Below the pieces are notes generated by a model that saw only the letters and a program-made list of their open reading frames with translations, had not been told where the DNA came from and ran no database searches. Shown here in pieces: positions 35,516 to 45,408 of a stretch of 64,000 nt of DNA (positions are counted from its first letter, which is position 1; every line of letters starts with the position of its first letter). The position numbers were made by a program, and so were the translations under genes. Origin of the DNA: Roseiarcus sp963748545 (GTDB lineage: Bacteria; Pseudomonadota; Alphaproteobacteria; Rhizobiales; Beijerinckiaceae); assembly GCA_963748545.1 (NCBI GenBank), contig CAVVJO010000014.1, forward strand, positions 233,932-297,931, written 5' to 3'.

Positions 35516-37078
35516 TCACTGGCTCGGCAGTCCGAAGGCGTAAAGCTTGTCATTCGGCCCATTGAAGCGCCCGATCGTGTAGCCGGAGCCCCAGTAGACT
35601 TTTCCTTCGACGATCGCCGGGCCGCTGGCGACCGAACCGCCGCTGGCGAACGCCCATTTCACGGCGCCGGTCGCGGCGTCGAGCGCGTACATATTGGTCC
35701 CGCGCGGCGCGAGCGAGCCGGCATAGACCACGCCGTCGCCGACGCTCAGCGCGCCGATGTCGACCGCGCCTTGCGGATCGGGGGTCCGCCATAGGATAGC
35801 GCCCGTGGCGGCGTCGAGCGCGGCCCAGAAGCCCCCCTCGATGATTTGCCGATCCCCGTTTGGAGCCAGGGAAGGCACGGGCGTATGACTGGCGTTGCCG
35901 ATCGAGACGTAGATGCGCCGCCCGTCGGTCGCCGATCCCCACATCATGCCGCCGAGCTGGCTTCCTGGGCCGACGTTCGTCTCCCACGCCACCTTGCCGG
36001 TCGCCGGGTCGAGCGCCCAAAAATCCCCGCTCTTTTGGCCGACGCCGAGGAGCTGGCTCGTCCGCCCGCCGCTCTCGACCGTGAACAGCATCGGTCCCTG
36101 AGCGAAATCGTAGTCGGGGCCGTCGACGGGATCGAAGTTCGTCGAGACCTCGCCGCCGGTGCGCGTGCCCCTCGCCCACGCGATCCGCCCGGTCTTGAGA
36201 TCGAGCGCGACGATGCTGTCGACATGATTGTCCGGCGCCGACGGACTGCAACCGATCGCCCCGGGCGCACGGCAAACGCCGTCGGGCACGGAAGAATTGT
36301 TGCCGGTCGCGACGTAGAGGAGACCCCTGTCGCGATCGACGACCGGCATGCTTCCCGATACCGAGGCGCCGGTGTAGCCCTCCGTCGTCATGTAGGTCTG
36401 CCACAGGATCTTGCCGTCGCCGGCGCTGAGCGCCACGACGCTGCCGCGGAAGGTCGTCGGTTTGTTCAGCGCCTCCGCCTTGGAGGACGTGCCGACATAG
36501 ACCACGCCGTCGTCCACAACCGCGGCGCTGGTGATGATCGCGACGGGGTCGCTTTCGACCTTGGTTCGCCAGATCGCCCGTCCCGTTTTGGCGTCGATCG
36601 CCAGAACGCTCGCGCCATCGAGGACGCTCACGGTCTGCGCGCCTTCGCCAAGGATCAGAGATCCGCCCCAATAGGCCGGCGTGGTGCGCGACAGATTGCC
36701 TTTGACGCCGGTGGCGTCGCCGATCGACGACTTCCAGACGACCGCGCCGGTCTTGGCGTCGATGGCCCAGAGGCTGCCGCCGAAGTCGGGAACGTAGACG
36801 ATCCCCTCGACCACCGCCGGGGTCGCGCTCACGTTCCCGTCGGTGGTCACGGTCCAGATCGGCTGCAGGTTGGCGACGTCAGCCGAGTCGAGCGCGTGTT
36901 CGTCCGAAGCGTCGCGCGTGTTGTGAAGGTCGCGGCCGAAGCTCGGCCAGTCCGAGGTCGGCGCGGAATCCGCAGCCCGCGAGAGGGCAGTCAGGCCAAG
37001 AAGGCTGGCCGCCGCAAAGACGAGCCCGATGGCCGCGCCGATCTTGTCGTGGCCGACAGCGCCGCTTCGCAGGGTCAT
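35516..37078 (-). CDS. PQQ-type beta-propeller protein (polyvinyl-alcohol-dehydrogenase-like)
   Basis: A 520-residue exported protein with a signal peptide (IGLVFAAASLLGLTALSRA). Repeated tryptophan-docking blades are plain: AIDAKTGAVVWK, AIDAKTGRAIWR, ALDLKTGRIAWA, ALDPATGKVAWE, ALDAATGAILWR and ALDAATGAVKWA, the pattern of quinoprotein alcohol dehydrogenases. LYVATGNNSSVPDGVC is a family block of the polyvinyl-alcohol dehydrogenase branch. There is no CxxCH heme site, so it is not a quinohemoprotein. Whether it keeps the PQQ ligands and is an active periplasmic dehydrogenase cannot be decided by eye. No pqq genes or cytochrome gene are near. Confidence 0.78.
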   Translation of the reverse strand: MTLRSGAVGHDKIGAAIGLVFAAASLLGLTALSRAADSAPTSDWPSFGRDLHNTRDASDEHALDSADVANLQPIWTVTTDGNVSATPAVVEGIVYVPDFGGSLWAIDAKTGAVVWKSSIGDATGVKGNLSRTTPAYWGGSLILGEGAQTVSVLDGASVLAIDAKTGRAIWRTKVESDPVAIITSAAVVDDGVVYVGTSSKAEALNKPTTFRGSVVALSAGDGKILWQTYMTTEGYTGASVSGSMPVVDRDRGLLYVATGNNSSVPDGVCRAPGAIGCSPSAPDNHVDSIVALDLKTGRIAWARGTRTGGEVSTNFDPVDGPDYDFAQGPMLFTVESGGRTSQLLGVGQKSGDFWALDPATGKVAWETNVGPGSQLGGMMWGSATDGRRIYVSIGNASHTPVPSLAPNGDRQIIEGGFWAALDAATGAILWRTPDPQGAVDIGALSVGDGVVYAGSLAPRGTNMYALDAATGAVKWAFASGGSVASGPAIVEGKVYWGSGYTIGRFNGPNDKLYAFGLPSQ

Positions 37079-37279
37079 CGCTCACCTCCAGACGGCGTCG
37101 CGGGACCGCGCGGTAGACCGGCGATCCCGCCCTCAAAGGGAATTCGATAGCACCCCTTCGTGGCCGACCTCGGGCGATTGACAGGCTCCGACGCATCGCG
37201 AAAGATTCCCCCGGGCTGACGCACCGCAGACGCGCGTCGACCGGTCATGCAGTGATGCAAACTTTTCAGGGAGGAAGAC

Positions 37280-38576
37280 ATGAGAGGCGATAGGATTTCC
37301 GCATGGGTGTCCGCGGCGTCAAAGCGCGAGTGGCGCGCGGCCTGCGCCGCCGTTGTGCTCTCCGCCGTCCTCGGATTTTCTCCAGCATCGCAAGCCGCAG
37401 ACGCCGGCAATTGGATCGGCTCGTGGACCGCGAGCCCGCAACCCGCCTGGGGACCCGACTTTCCGGTGCCGCTTGGCATGCCGGCCAACCTATGGAAACA
37501 GACCATCCGCCAGAACGCACGCCTCAGTATTGGCGGGAGCCGAGTGCGCATTGTGCTTTCGAACACATACGGCGCAACGCCGCTGACCATCGGAGCGGCG
37601 CATATCGGGCTAGCCGGGGAGGGCGGCAAGATCCAGGAGGGCTCCGATCATGCGGTGACCTTCGGAGGGGAGTCCGTCGATCGTCATTCCTCCGGGCGCG
37701 CCGGCGGTCAGCGACCCCGTCGATATGACCGTCGCGCCGCTCGCTCCGGTGTCGGTCAGCCTCTACCTGCCGGAAATCACGCCCACGAGCACCAATCATT
37801 GGGACGGCCACGAGACGGCTTATATCGCCGCCGGAAACAAGACGGCCGACGTGGACTTCAAGGCCAACTCCAAGCTGACGCAACGCCTGATTCTCAGCGA
37901 AATCCTGGTTGATGCGCCCTCGAACGCGCGCGCTGTCGTTGCTTTCGGCAACTCGATCACCGACGGCGACGGCTCTACAGTCGACGGCAACGACCGCTGG
38001 CCCGATCGCTTGGCTGAGCGGCTTGTCGCGGCGGGCGCGCCGGTCGCAGTCCTGAACGAGGGCATATCCGGCGCCAAGGTCCTGTCCGACCGGATGGGCG
38101 TCAACGCGCTCGCACGCTTCGACGCCGATGTTCTCAGTCAGCCGAAGGCCGACACGGTCATCCTGATGATGGGCATCAACGACGTCGGCTGGCCCGGCAC
38201 CGGCCTCGCAATTCACGATCCCGAGCCCACCGCCGAGGCGATTATCGAAGGCTACAAGCAATTGATCGCCCGCGCCCACGACCACGGGATGAAGATCATC
38301 GGCGCGACCCTCACGCCCTTTGGCAACTCGTTCGCGGGAACGCCGTTCGAGGGGTACTACACGCCGGACAAAGAGAAGATTCGTCTCGCGCTGAACGACT
38401 TCATCCGCAGCGGAGCCTTCGACGGCGTTATCGACTTCGACAAGGTCATTGAGGATCCCGATAAGCCCGGCCACTCCCTGCCGAAATTCGACAAGGGCGA
38501 TCATCTCCATCCGAATCCCGCCGGCTACCAGGCGATGGGCAACGCGATCGATCTCCAGACCATGACGACCAAGTAG
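37280..38576 (+). CDS. SGNH/GDSL-type esterase, one frame break
   Basis: Secreted hydrolase of about 430 residues. The first frame (from ATG 37280) gives a signal peptide and the N-terminal block WIGSWTASPQPAWGPDF and RIVLSNTYGATPLTIGAAHI, and ends at about GGES. The second frame picks up at about 37674 with SIVIPPGAPAVSDPVD and runs to 38576. Catalytic blocks are all in the second part: VVAFGNSITDGDG (nucleophile Ser), MMGINDVG (oxyanion Asn) and DHLHPNPAGYQ (Asp-His). The family includes acetylxylan, rhamnogalacturonan and lipid esterases. It is convergent with a tannase-type esterase gene. With the one-base break repaired the gene looks complete. Confidence 0.83.
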
Positions 38577-38618
38577 GCGGCGCGGGGTAGGCGGGCGACT
38601 CGCCCAGCCGCGATCGAC

Positions 38619-38655
38619 AAAAGCCTTCGGCGCGCGCCGTGCACGCGCCGAAGGC
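38619..38655 (-). terminator. Intrinsic terminator of the tannase-family gene
   Basis: GCCTTCGGCGCG and CGCGCCGAAGGC form a perfect 12-pair stem around a 9-base loop (38623-38655). Read on the minus strand it is followed by TTTT (38619-38622), 54 bases after the tannase stop. It may also slow transcription from the convergent SGNH gene. Confidence 0.72.
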
Positions 38656-38708
38656 GGGTCCTTGCGAGCGTCGGGCGCCCCGCGACGAGCGCCGCCGCTC
38701 AGCCAACT

Positions 38709-40343
38709 TTACTTCGCCGGCGCCGCGCAGGCGTAGCTCGCCGCCTGGCTTCGGTCGCCCTGGCCGGAATAATGGGCCGCGGACGGATAGGCGCACCAGG
38801 GCCGCTGGGCTACGACGCCCTTCGACGGATCGTTGTCGCCGTACTTCGCTGCGACGATCTGTTCCGGCGCAACGCCGTCCTCGACCCAGTGCGCAAGCGC
38901 GGAGACGACGTCGTGCTCGGGATCGCGGCTTGTCGAGGGCAGGCCGAACACCCCGCCGATCGCATTCGGGCCCGGACCCCCGCCGCAATGATCCATGCCC
39001 GGCGCCATGAACAGCCGATAGAAGGATTGAGCGTCCTTGAGGCCGCCCATCTTGCCGGTGACCTCGTTGTAGTAATTGATCGAGCTTTGAGGCGGAATCC
39101 CGGAGTCGGTCCAGCCGTGGTACTGGATCAGCTTCCCGCCGGCCGCGCGAAAGGCGCTGAGATCGGGGCTCGCCGAAGTCGACCGCTTCCCCGGTTTTTG
39201 CCTCCGCCGTTGCGAGGTCGTCGTTGACGTTCTGGCCGTCGATTTGCCAGTCCGGTTTATCGAACACCATGTTGGCGAAATAGCCGGTGACGAAGAAGTT
39301 CGTCAGGCTTCCTGCGCTATGCTTTGCGTCGTCGCCGGTGATCCAGAGGACCCAGGCGGTCGGCCCCGCTTCGCCTCCCGGCGCAAACCCCGGAAAGATC
39401 GGCTGGCCGGCCGCATCCACGGCGCCGGAATAGATCTTCTTGAGCGCGGATACTTCCGGATCGGTCAGGCAGGCGTCGGTTTGACCGGCCTTGCAAAGGA
39501 GGCTCGAAGCATCAAACCGGCATTGAGCCGGATCCTCGACATAGCCGCTCTCGGCTGGGCATTGGGCGTGCACCGCCTTCGAGATGATGGCGAGTTTCGC
39601 GGGCGAAAGCCAGGAGCCGGGCTGCCTGAGCGCCTCCTCGGTCCAATTCCGTTGGTCAACAGTTTCGTCCACGAGTTCGCAGGCGCGCCGGCGACGATGC
39701 CGTCGTAGTCCTTCGGGAACCGCTCCGCCTCCATCAGCGCTTCGCGGCCGCCGTCCGAGCAGCCGCTGAAATAGGAGCGCGTCGGCGCTTTCTCGTAATA
39801 GTCGGCGACGATCGCCTTGGAGGCCTCCGCCGTCTCGTGAATCGCGCGCCAGCCGAAGTCGACGATGCTTTCGGGATGGCCGAGCGCCCAGGCCGCGTCG
39901 AGCGTGCCGCCGGTATGGCCGGTATTGGTCGCCGAGACGGCGTATCCGGCGGAAAGCGCCCAATCCATCGGCGACAGGATCAGCGATCCGGCGAAGCCGC
40001 CGTTGCCGACCCCCTGGTATTTGCCGTTCCAGGCCTCCTTCTGCGGCAGCCAGACCTCGAAATGCGCATGCGAGCTTGCGGAGGTCTGAAGCATGCCCTC
40101 GACCCGGCAGAACGGCGCGTGGATTGCGACCGGCATGGGAGGATCCAGCCCCATCAGGCTCGAGGGCGGCGAAACGGTGGTCGCCGCCATAATCGTCGCG
40201 TTGCCGTAGGTCTTGCCGGCGAGGTCGCCGCAATCCGCGGCACTCGCCGCGCCAGCCGCGACGGCGAGCGCGCCGACCGCCGCCGCGCCGGCGAGCGCGA
40301 CGCGCGCGCGCCTTGAACTCTGTAATGATGTCGATGTCCGCAT
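38709..40343 (-). CDS. Tannase/feruloyl esterase family protein, two frame breaks
   Basis: About 545 residues when the breaks are joined. ATG 40343 has GAGGAG upstream and starts a signal peptide (VALAGAAAVGALAVAAGAASA). The nucleophile motif is YFSGCSDGGREALMEAERFP with the Cys next to Ser, followed by YDGIVAGAPANSWTKLL. The frame then shifts at about 39645 (a TT run that should be TTT, giving GIWTEEALRQPGSWLSPAKL) and again near 39180, after which GGKLIQYHGWTDSGIPPQSS, GMDHCGGGPG (His-Cys pair) and PWCAYPSAAHY complete the tannase pattern. Such enzymes cleave gallate, ferulate or phthalate esters. A GC hairpin with a T run ends the gene. Confidence 0.8.
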
Positions 40344-40624
40344 GGTCCGCTCCTCGGCTTCCTCGGTGGATGGCTCTTCGGCCGCGAACGACGAGCGCCT
40401 GTTGGCGTCGACGTCTCGCTTTTCGGATTGGGGTTTTGCGACGGACTCCCCGAACGGGCGAGCCCGTCCCGAGAGTGCGTTGTTTCCGCGCAATGCGCAA
40501 CGTCATAGTGCCAATTCGGTTCGCCGCGTGGGTTCTGCCCTTGTCGCGCCGCGGTGATCTGCGACAGATCTCCGCGAGGCTGGCCGCGCCGGCGCCTGCG
40601 AAGCGCGACAATGAGGAGAACCGG

Positions 40625-41176
40625 ATGCTCAGGCTGATGGCACTGGCGCTGCTCGGGTGGACCCTCTGCGTCATGCCCGTCGCCGCAGATGAAAGCGTGT
40701 ACGACGGCCCGACAGCCATCAAGCCGCTGACTGTTGCGCCGCAGCCGCCCCGCGCCGCTCAGCCCAATGCTGTCTGCGACTTCGAGCATCAGTGCTACCC
40801 GGTAAAGGGCGGAGCCGCGGCGATCCCGGCGCCTGCAAATCCGCCGGTCGTTGCGGCCAGGCCGGTCGTTCCTCCCCCTGTCGAGGCGAGTTCGACCCCT
40901 GACGACCCCCTGGTCACGGCGTGGCGGAGTTGCATGGCAGAGGCCCTGCAAACCTATGAGCAGTCGCACAATCTCAAGGCCCTGCAAGCGGCGACCATGG
41001 ACTGCGAGGCGCAGCTTTCCGCGCAGGGCGACGAGGCCAACGTGGCTGACACGGAGCCGCGCGCCGCGCTGGTGGTCCATCCGCGAGCCGATGGCAGACG
41101 GGACATCGGCTGCGGCTGGTGGCCGATCGGCAGCGACGCCGACCGCGACTGCGCGGCGGGAGGTCGCCGCTTCTGA
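40625..41176 (+). CDS. Secreted protein of unknown function with conserved-looking Cys pairs
   Basis: A 183-residue protein from ATG 40625 with a signal peptide (LMALALLGWTLCVMPVAA). The mature part starts with a Pro-rich stretch and CDFEHQCYPVKGG, continues with a Pro/Val/Ala linker, then a helical segment WRSCMAEALQTYEQSHNLKA and DCEAQL, and ends in a Gly/Asp/Arg-rich tail with GCGWWPIGSDADRDC. Five to six cysteines in an exported protein suggest disulfides. No family is recognised. It is convergent with the large OmpA-type gene. Confidence 0.55.
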   Translation: MLRLMALALLGWTLCVMPVAADESVYDGPTAIKPLTVAPQPPRAAQPNAVCDFEHQCYPVKGGAAAIPAPANPPVVAARPVVPPPVEASSTPDDPLVTAWRSCMAEALQTYEQSHNLKALQAATMDCEAQLSAQGDEANVADTEPRAALVVHPRADGRRDIGCGWWPIGSDADRDCAAGGRRF

Positions 41177-41192
41177 AACGAGGGCGCTTTTC

Positions 41193-43663
41193 TCAGGGCG
41201 TCTTCGTCACGTGATACTCGATGCGGCGGTTGTGGAACCGCCCCACGTCCGTATCGTTGCTGTCGATCGGATTGGCGGCGCCGTAGCCCTTGGCCGTCAG
41301 CAGATCCTCGGGCGCGCCGTCCTTGATCAGTTCGTTGCGGACGGCGTCGGCGCGCTGTTGCGACAGAACCAGATTGGCGTCGGGGTCGCCGGTGTTGTCG
41401 GTGTAGCCGGCGATCTCGATCGCCGTGCCTGACGGGAGCGCCTTCATGGTGGCCGCCGCTTCGCGCAGCAACCCGGACACCAACTCCGGGACCTCCGCGC
41501 TGCTGGTGGCGAAATTGACGACCGACAGATTGAGCGCGTTGACGACCTGATCGCCATTGAAGCCGACCTTGAGCGCGTCGAGCGCCGCCGCCGCCTTGGC
41601 GTTGGCGGCAAATTCCAGCTCGCCGAGCGAAGGGACGATCGAGCCGATCGTCAGATCGCCGCCGAAAATCGAACCGAGCGCGGCCGCGATCTTCTCCCGA
41701 TCGGCGTCGGAAATCGCGCCGCTCAGTCTGATCGCGCCGCCGTCGAAGGTCGCCTTGAGTTCCGGGGACCTTGAGCGCGTCGAGCGCGGCGCCGAGTTTG
41801 GCGAGCCAGGGCGCGGACGCCCGGTCGGCGTCCACTGCGACATCGCCTTTGACATTGTCCGCGCCGAACGCCGCCCTCAACGCCTCGAGGATCGAGCCGC
41901 GGCTTTGATCGTCGTGAACGGCGCCGGAGACGGTCGCGACGCCGTTCTCGTCGTCGATCGACAGCGTCGAGGGCTGGCCGACCGCCGAAGCCGCGCCCGC
42001 GGCGGCGGGCGCGGGAGCGGGAGTTGTGGAGGCCGGAGGGGGCGCGGCGGCCGGCGCAGGAGCGGCGGCTTCGGCGGTCACCGCGGGCGCTGGGGCGGGC
42101 GCGGGCGCCGGAGAGGGCGCCGGAGTCGGCGCGGCGGCCTCGGCCGTCGGCGTCGCGGCCGGGGATTTCAGAACGTGGAACTCGATGCGGCGGTTGCGAA
42201 GGCGTCCCTCTTCGGTGGCGTTGTCGGCGATCGGATGGGCGCCGCCGTAACCCTTGGCCACGAGGAGGTTTGCGGCGACCCCCGCCTTGATCAGCGCGTC
42301 GCGCACGGAGTCGGCGCGATGCTGTGAGAGCGCGAGATTGGCCTCGGGGTCGTTCATGTCGCTGGCGTAGCCGGCGACCTCAATTTCGGAACCGGCCGGG
42401 AGCGCCTTCAGGCTTGAAACGGCGGTCTCGAGAAAGCTCATGGAGAGAGACGGTACGTCGGCGCTGTCGGTCTCGAAATTGACGGTCGAGAGGTTGAACG
42501 CGGCGACCACGTCGGCGGCGCTGGCGCCGGGTTTGAGGGCGCCGAGGGCAGTCGCCGCCTTGGCGTAGGCCGTGGTCGCCCAGTCGCCCATCGTCGGGGC
42601 GAGCGAACTGACGGCCACCTTGCTGCCGAAAATCGCGTCGAGCGCGGCTGCGACCTTCTCGCGATCGGCGTTGGGGATCGCGCCGCCGAGCTGGATTGCG
42701 GCGCCGTCGAAGGTCGCCTTGAGGCCCGGAATTTGAAGGGCGGCGAGCGCCGCGCGGATCTTTTCGAGCCAGGGGGCGTCGGCGCGCGCGCCGTCGACGG
42801 CGATGTCGCCCTTGACATTGTCCGCGCCGAACGCGGCTTTCAGCGCATCGAGGATCGAGCCCCGGATGTGCTCGTCATGGACGGCGCCGGAGACGTTGGC
42901 GACGCCGTTGTCGTCGGCGACGGAGAGGGTCGAGGGGACGGTCGGCGCCGGCGCCGGCGGCGGAGCAGGCGCAGGCTTCGGGGCCTCGGCGCCCGCTTGA
43001 GCCGGAGCCGGAGCGGGCGCGCACGACCGGCGCCGGCGCCGCGGCAGGCGCCGGCTTGGGCGCTTCCGCGACCGCGGGCGCCGGCGTAGCGTTCATCGTG
43101 GCTTGCGTCGGGCTGCTCGGGAATAGGATCGGCCACACGCCCCAGCCCAAACCGACCACCGAGGCGATTGCGACGAGCGGCCACAGCCAGACGGGGGCGA
43201 CCGCGCTCGCCCGGATGCGCTTGACCTCGTCTGCGGGACCGTGATCGTCGCCAGAGACCGCAGGACCGGCGTGCGGCGCCAGGAAAGCCGAGGCCTCGGC
43301 CGGAAGCGCGGCCGGAACGACGCCCTGCGGCGTCAGAAGGCCGACCAGTTTCGGCAGCGCGTAACCGAGCGCGGCGGTCGTTGCGGGCAGGGCGATGCCG
43401 ACGCGATGGGCGATCGCGTCGATGGCCGGGGCGCCGAGCGCCGTCTCGAGCTCGGCGGCCGACAGCGAGGCCGGATTGGGCTGTCCCAGCCAGGAGGTCG
43501 CGATCGCCCCGAGACCGGCGCGCTTGAAGAGTCCGAGAAAGCCCGCGATTCCCCCATCCGCGCCGACGATCAGGGCGAGGGCCTCCCTCGTGAGCGGCGC
43601 AGCGGCGCCCCCCAGGCCCAACCGTTTCATCAGGTCGTCGATCAGAGCGTCGAACAACGCCAT
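41193..43663 (-). CDS. YidB-BON-OmpA multidomain envelope protein with internal duplication, two frame breaks
   Basis: About 823 residues. Residues 1-130 are YidB/DUF937-like (FDALIDDLMKRLGLGG, FKRAGLGAIATSWLGQPNPA). One transmembrane helix follows (LWPLVAIASVVGLGWGVWPI, about 165-185), then a Pro/Ala linker. Next come a BON-like region (about 240-345), an OmpA peptidoglycan-binding domain (VNFETDSADVPSLSMSFLET to RLRNRRIEFHVLK, about 390-495), a second Pro/Ala linker, a second BON-like region and a second OmpA domain (VNFATSSAEVPELV to RFHNRRIEYHVTK, about 715-820). The frame breaks are in the first linker (near 43020) and at a C4 run (plus 41764-41767), where removing one C gives LKVPELKATFDGG. 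An inner-membrane anchor tied twice to peptidoglycan is the likely arrangement. Confidence 0.8.
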
Positions 43664-43889
43664 TGTGGTTCTTTCCTCTTAAAGCGCCCGCCGGGTTTAC
43701 GGACGAAACTTGCTGCCGGTCCGAGCACAATTAAGCCCATTTTCATAAGAGCGCGAACCTCTCGTGACGCCAGTCCGTACGAGACTTTGTGAGGGGGGAC
43801 CCGATCGACGCGCGCGCAACGCCCCCGATAACCAGGCCGAGCCGGAAAGCCGGCTTACAGTTTGTCGCCAAACCCGAGCGCCGCCCGGG

Positions 43890-44465
43890 TCAGCTCAGGA
43901 GTTCCGCCGCCTTGGCGAAGTAGAGGAGCGCGATCGTCTTGGCGTCGGCGATCTCGCCGCGTTCGATCATGGCGAGCGCCTCGCCGAAGGGGACCTCGAG
44001 AACCTCGATGTCCTCGTCCTCGTCGACTCCGCCGCCGTCGCCCTGCCGGCCCGACTCGTCGTAACGGGCGACGAAGCAGGCGATTTTTTCGGTCATGCCG
44101 CCGGGGCTCATGAAGGCGTCGAAGGCGTGACGCGGCTCGACGATGGCGAGGCCGGTCTCTTCGAGCGCCTCGCGCACGACGCAGGCTGCTGGCGTGTCTC
44201 CGTCAAGCATCCCGGCGCAGACTTCGACCGTCGCGAGCGATCCGTCGCAAAGGAAAGCGCCCGCGCGAAACTGTTTGACCAGGGTCACGACCGACCGATC
44301 CGGATCGTAGAGGAGCACCGCCGCGGCGAGGCCGTGACGGTAGACCTCATGCGAAAGCGTTCGGGTTCCGCCGTCCTCCTCCACGACCTCGATATCCGTT
44401 CGGGTCAGATCGAATCGGCCTCGCGAAAGCACCCGCTCGCCAATGACGCGCGCCGATCTGGCCAT
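43890..44465 (-). CDS. nudK: NUDIX hydrolase, NudK (GDP-mannose pyrophosphatase)-like
   Basis: A 191-residue enzyme, the exact length of E. coli NudK. ATG 44465 follows CGGAGG. The Nudix box is CAGMLDGDTPAACVVREALE followed by ETGL, with the REALEETG core intact. The C-terminal pattern MSPGGMTEKIACFVARY, GGGVDEDEDIEVLEVP and GEIADAKTIALLYF is characteristic of NudK. It hydrolyses GDP-mannose or related sugar nucleotides to GMP and sugar phosphate. NAD kinase lies upstream on the same strand about 100 bases away. Confidence 0.82.
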   Translation of the reverse strand: MARSARVIGERVLSRGRFDLTRTDIEVVEEDGGTRTLSHEVYRHGLAAAVLLYDPDRSVVTLVKQFRAGAFLCDGSLATVEVCAGMLDGDTPAACVVREALEETGLAIVEPRHAFDAFMSPGGMTEKIACFVARYDESGRQGDGGGVDEDEDIEVLEVPFGEALAMIERGEIADAKTIALLYFAKAAELLS

Positions 44466-44565
44466 GGACGCCTCCGAGTAGCGGGATGCAAAAAAGCGGA
44501 AGCCGGCTTTTCGCGACGATCCCGCGGGATCAAGAAAGGGAACGGATTTGCGACGGCAAATCCTT

Positions 44566-45354
44566 CTAGTAGCGAAATTGCTCGCGCAGGATTCGCTCAT
44601 CGAGCGAATGGCCGGGGTCGTGCAGGAGAACGAGCGACGTGGCGCGGTCCATCGACACTTCGACCCGCGTCACGCGACGGATTTCGTAATGGTCGGCTGC
44701 GGCGGCGACCGGTCGCTTGTCGGCTTCGAGGATTTCGATGACGACCTGGGCGACGTCCGGCAGCAGGGCGCCGCGCCAGCGCCGCGGGCGGAATGGCGAC
44801 AGCGGCGTGAGCGCCATCAGCGGCGCCCCGAGCGGAAGGATCGGACCGTTGGCCGATAGATTGTAGGCGGTCGAGCCGGCGGGCGAGGCGACAAGAATGC
44901 CGTCGGCGATCAGCTCGCTGAGGCGGGTCGCCAGATCGACCTCGATGCGGAGCTTGGCCGCCTGATAGGTCTGCCGCAAGAGCGAAACCTCGTTGATCGC
45001 GCGCGCGGTCGTCTCGATGCCGCGAATGTCGTTGGCCTTCATGATCAGCGGATGAATGATCGAGGGAAGCGCCGCGGCAAGGCGCTCGGGCAGGTTGTGC
45101 TCGGAATATTCGTTCATCAGGAAGCCGACCGATCCGCGATTCATGCCATAGATCGGCTTCGGCGACTGAATCGTGCGGTGGAGGGTTTGCAGCATCAGCC
45201 CGTCGCCCCCAAGGGCGACGATGACGTCCGCCTCCTCGGGCGTCACGCCGCCATAGAGCGTGACGAGCGTGTCGCGGGCCTCTTCGGCCTCCTTCGAACC
45301 GGACGAAACGAAAGCGATGTCCCGCGTCCGGAGCGCTTGGCTGGCGATAGACAT
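44566..45354 (-). CDS. nadK: NAD kinase
   Basis: A 262-residue kinase of the compact alphaproteobacterial type. The key motif ALGGDGLMLQTLH (GGDG, about residue 50) holds the catalytic Asp, followed by GMNRGSVGFLMNEY, and a C-terminal domain with ADGILVASPAGSTAYNLSA and LPLGAPLMALTPLSPFRPR, the NAD-binding loops. It makes NADP from NAD and ATP. It starts at ATG 45354. The gene lies between a histidine kinase and nudK on the same strand with no tight coupling. Confidence 0.94.
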   Translation of the reverse strand: MSIASQALRTRDIAFVSSGSKEAEEARDTLVTLYGGVTPEEADVIVALGGDGLMLQTLHRTIQSPKPIYGMNRGSVGFLMNEYSEHNLPERLAAALPSIIHPLIMKANDIRGIETTARAINEVSLLRQTYQAAKLRIEVDLATRLSELIADGILVASPAGSTAYNLSANGPILPLGAPLMALTPLSPFRPRRWRGALLPDVAQVVIEILEADKRPVAAAADHYEIRRVTRVEVSMDRATSLVLLHDPGHSLDERILREQFRY

Positions 45355-45408
45355 ATCTCCGCTCTCCGCGCGACTCGCGACCGTTGCTCAGCACTGACGA
45401 TTGCTCTC

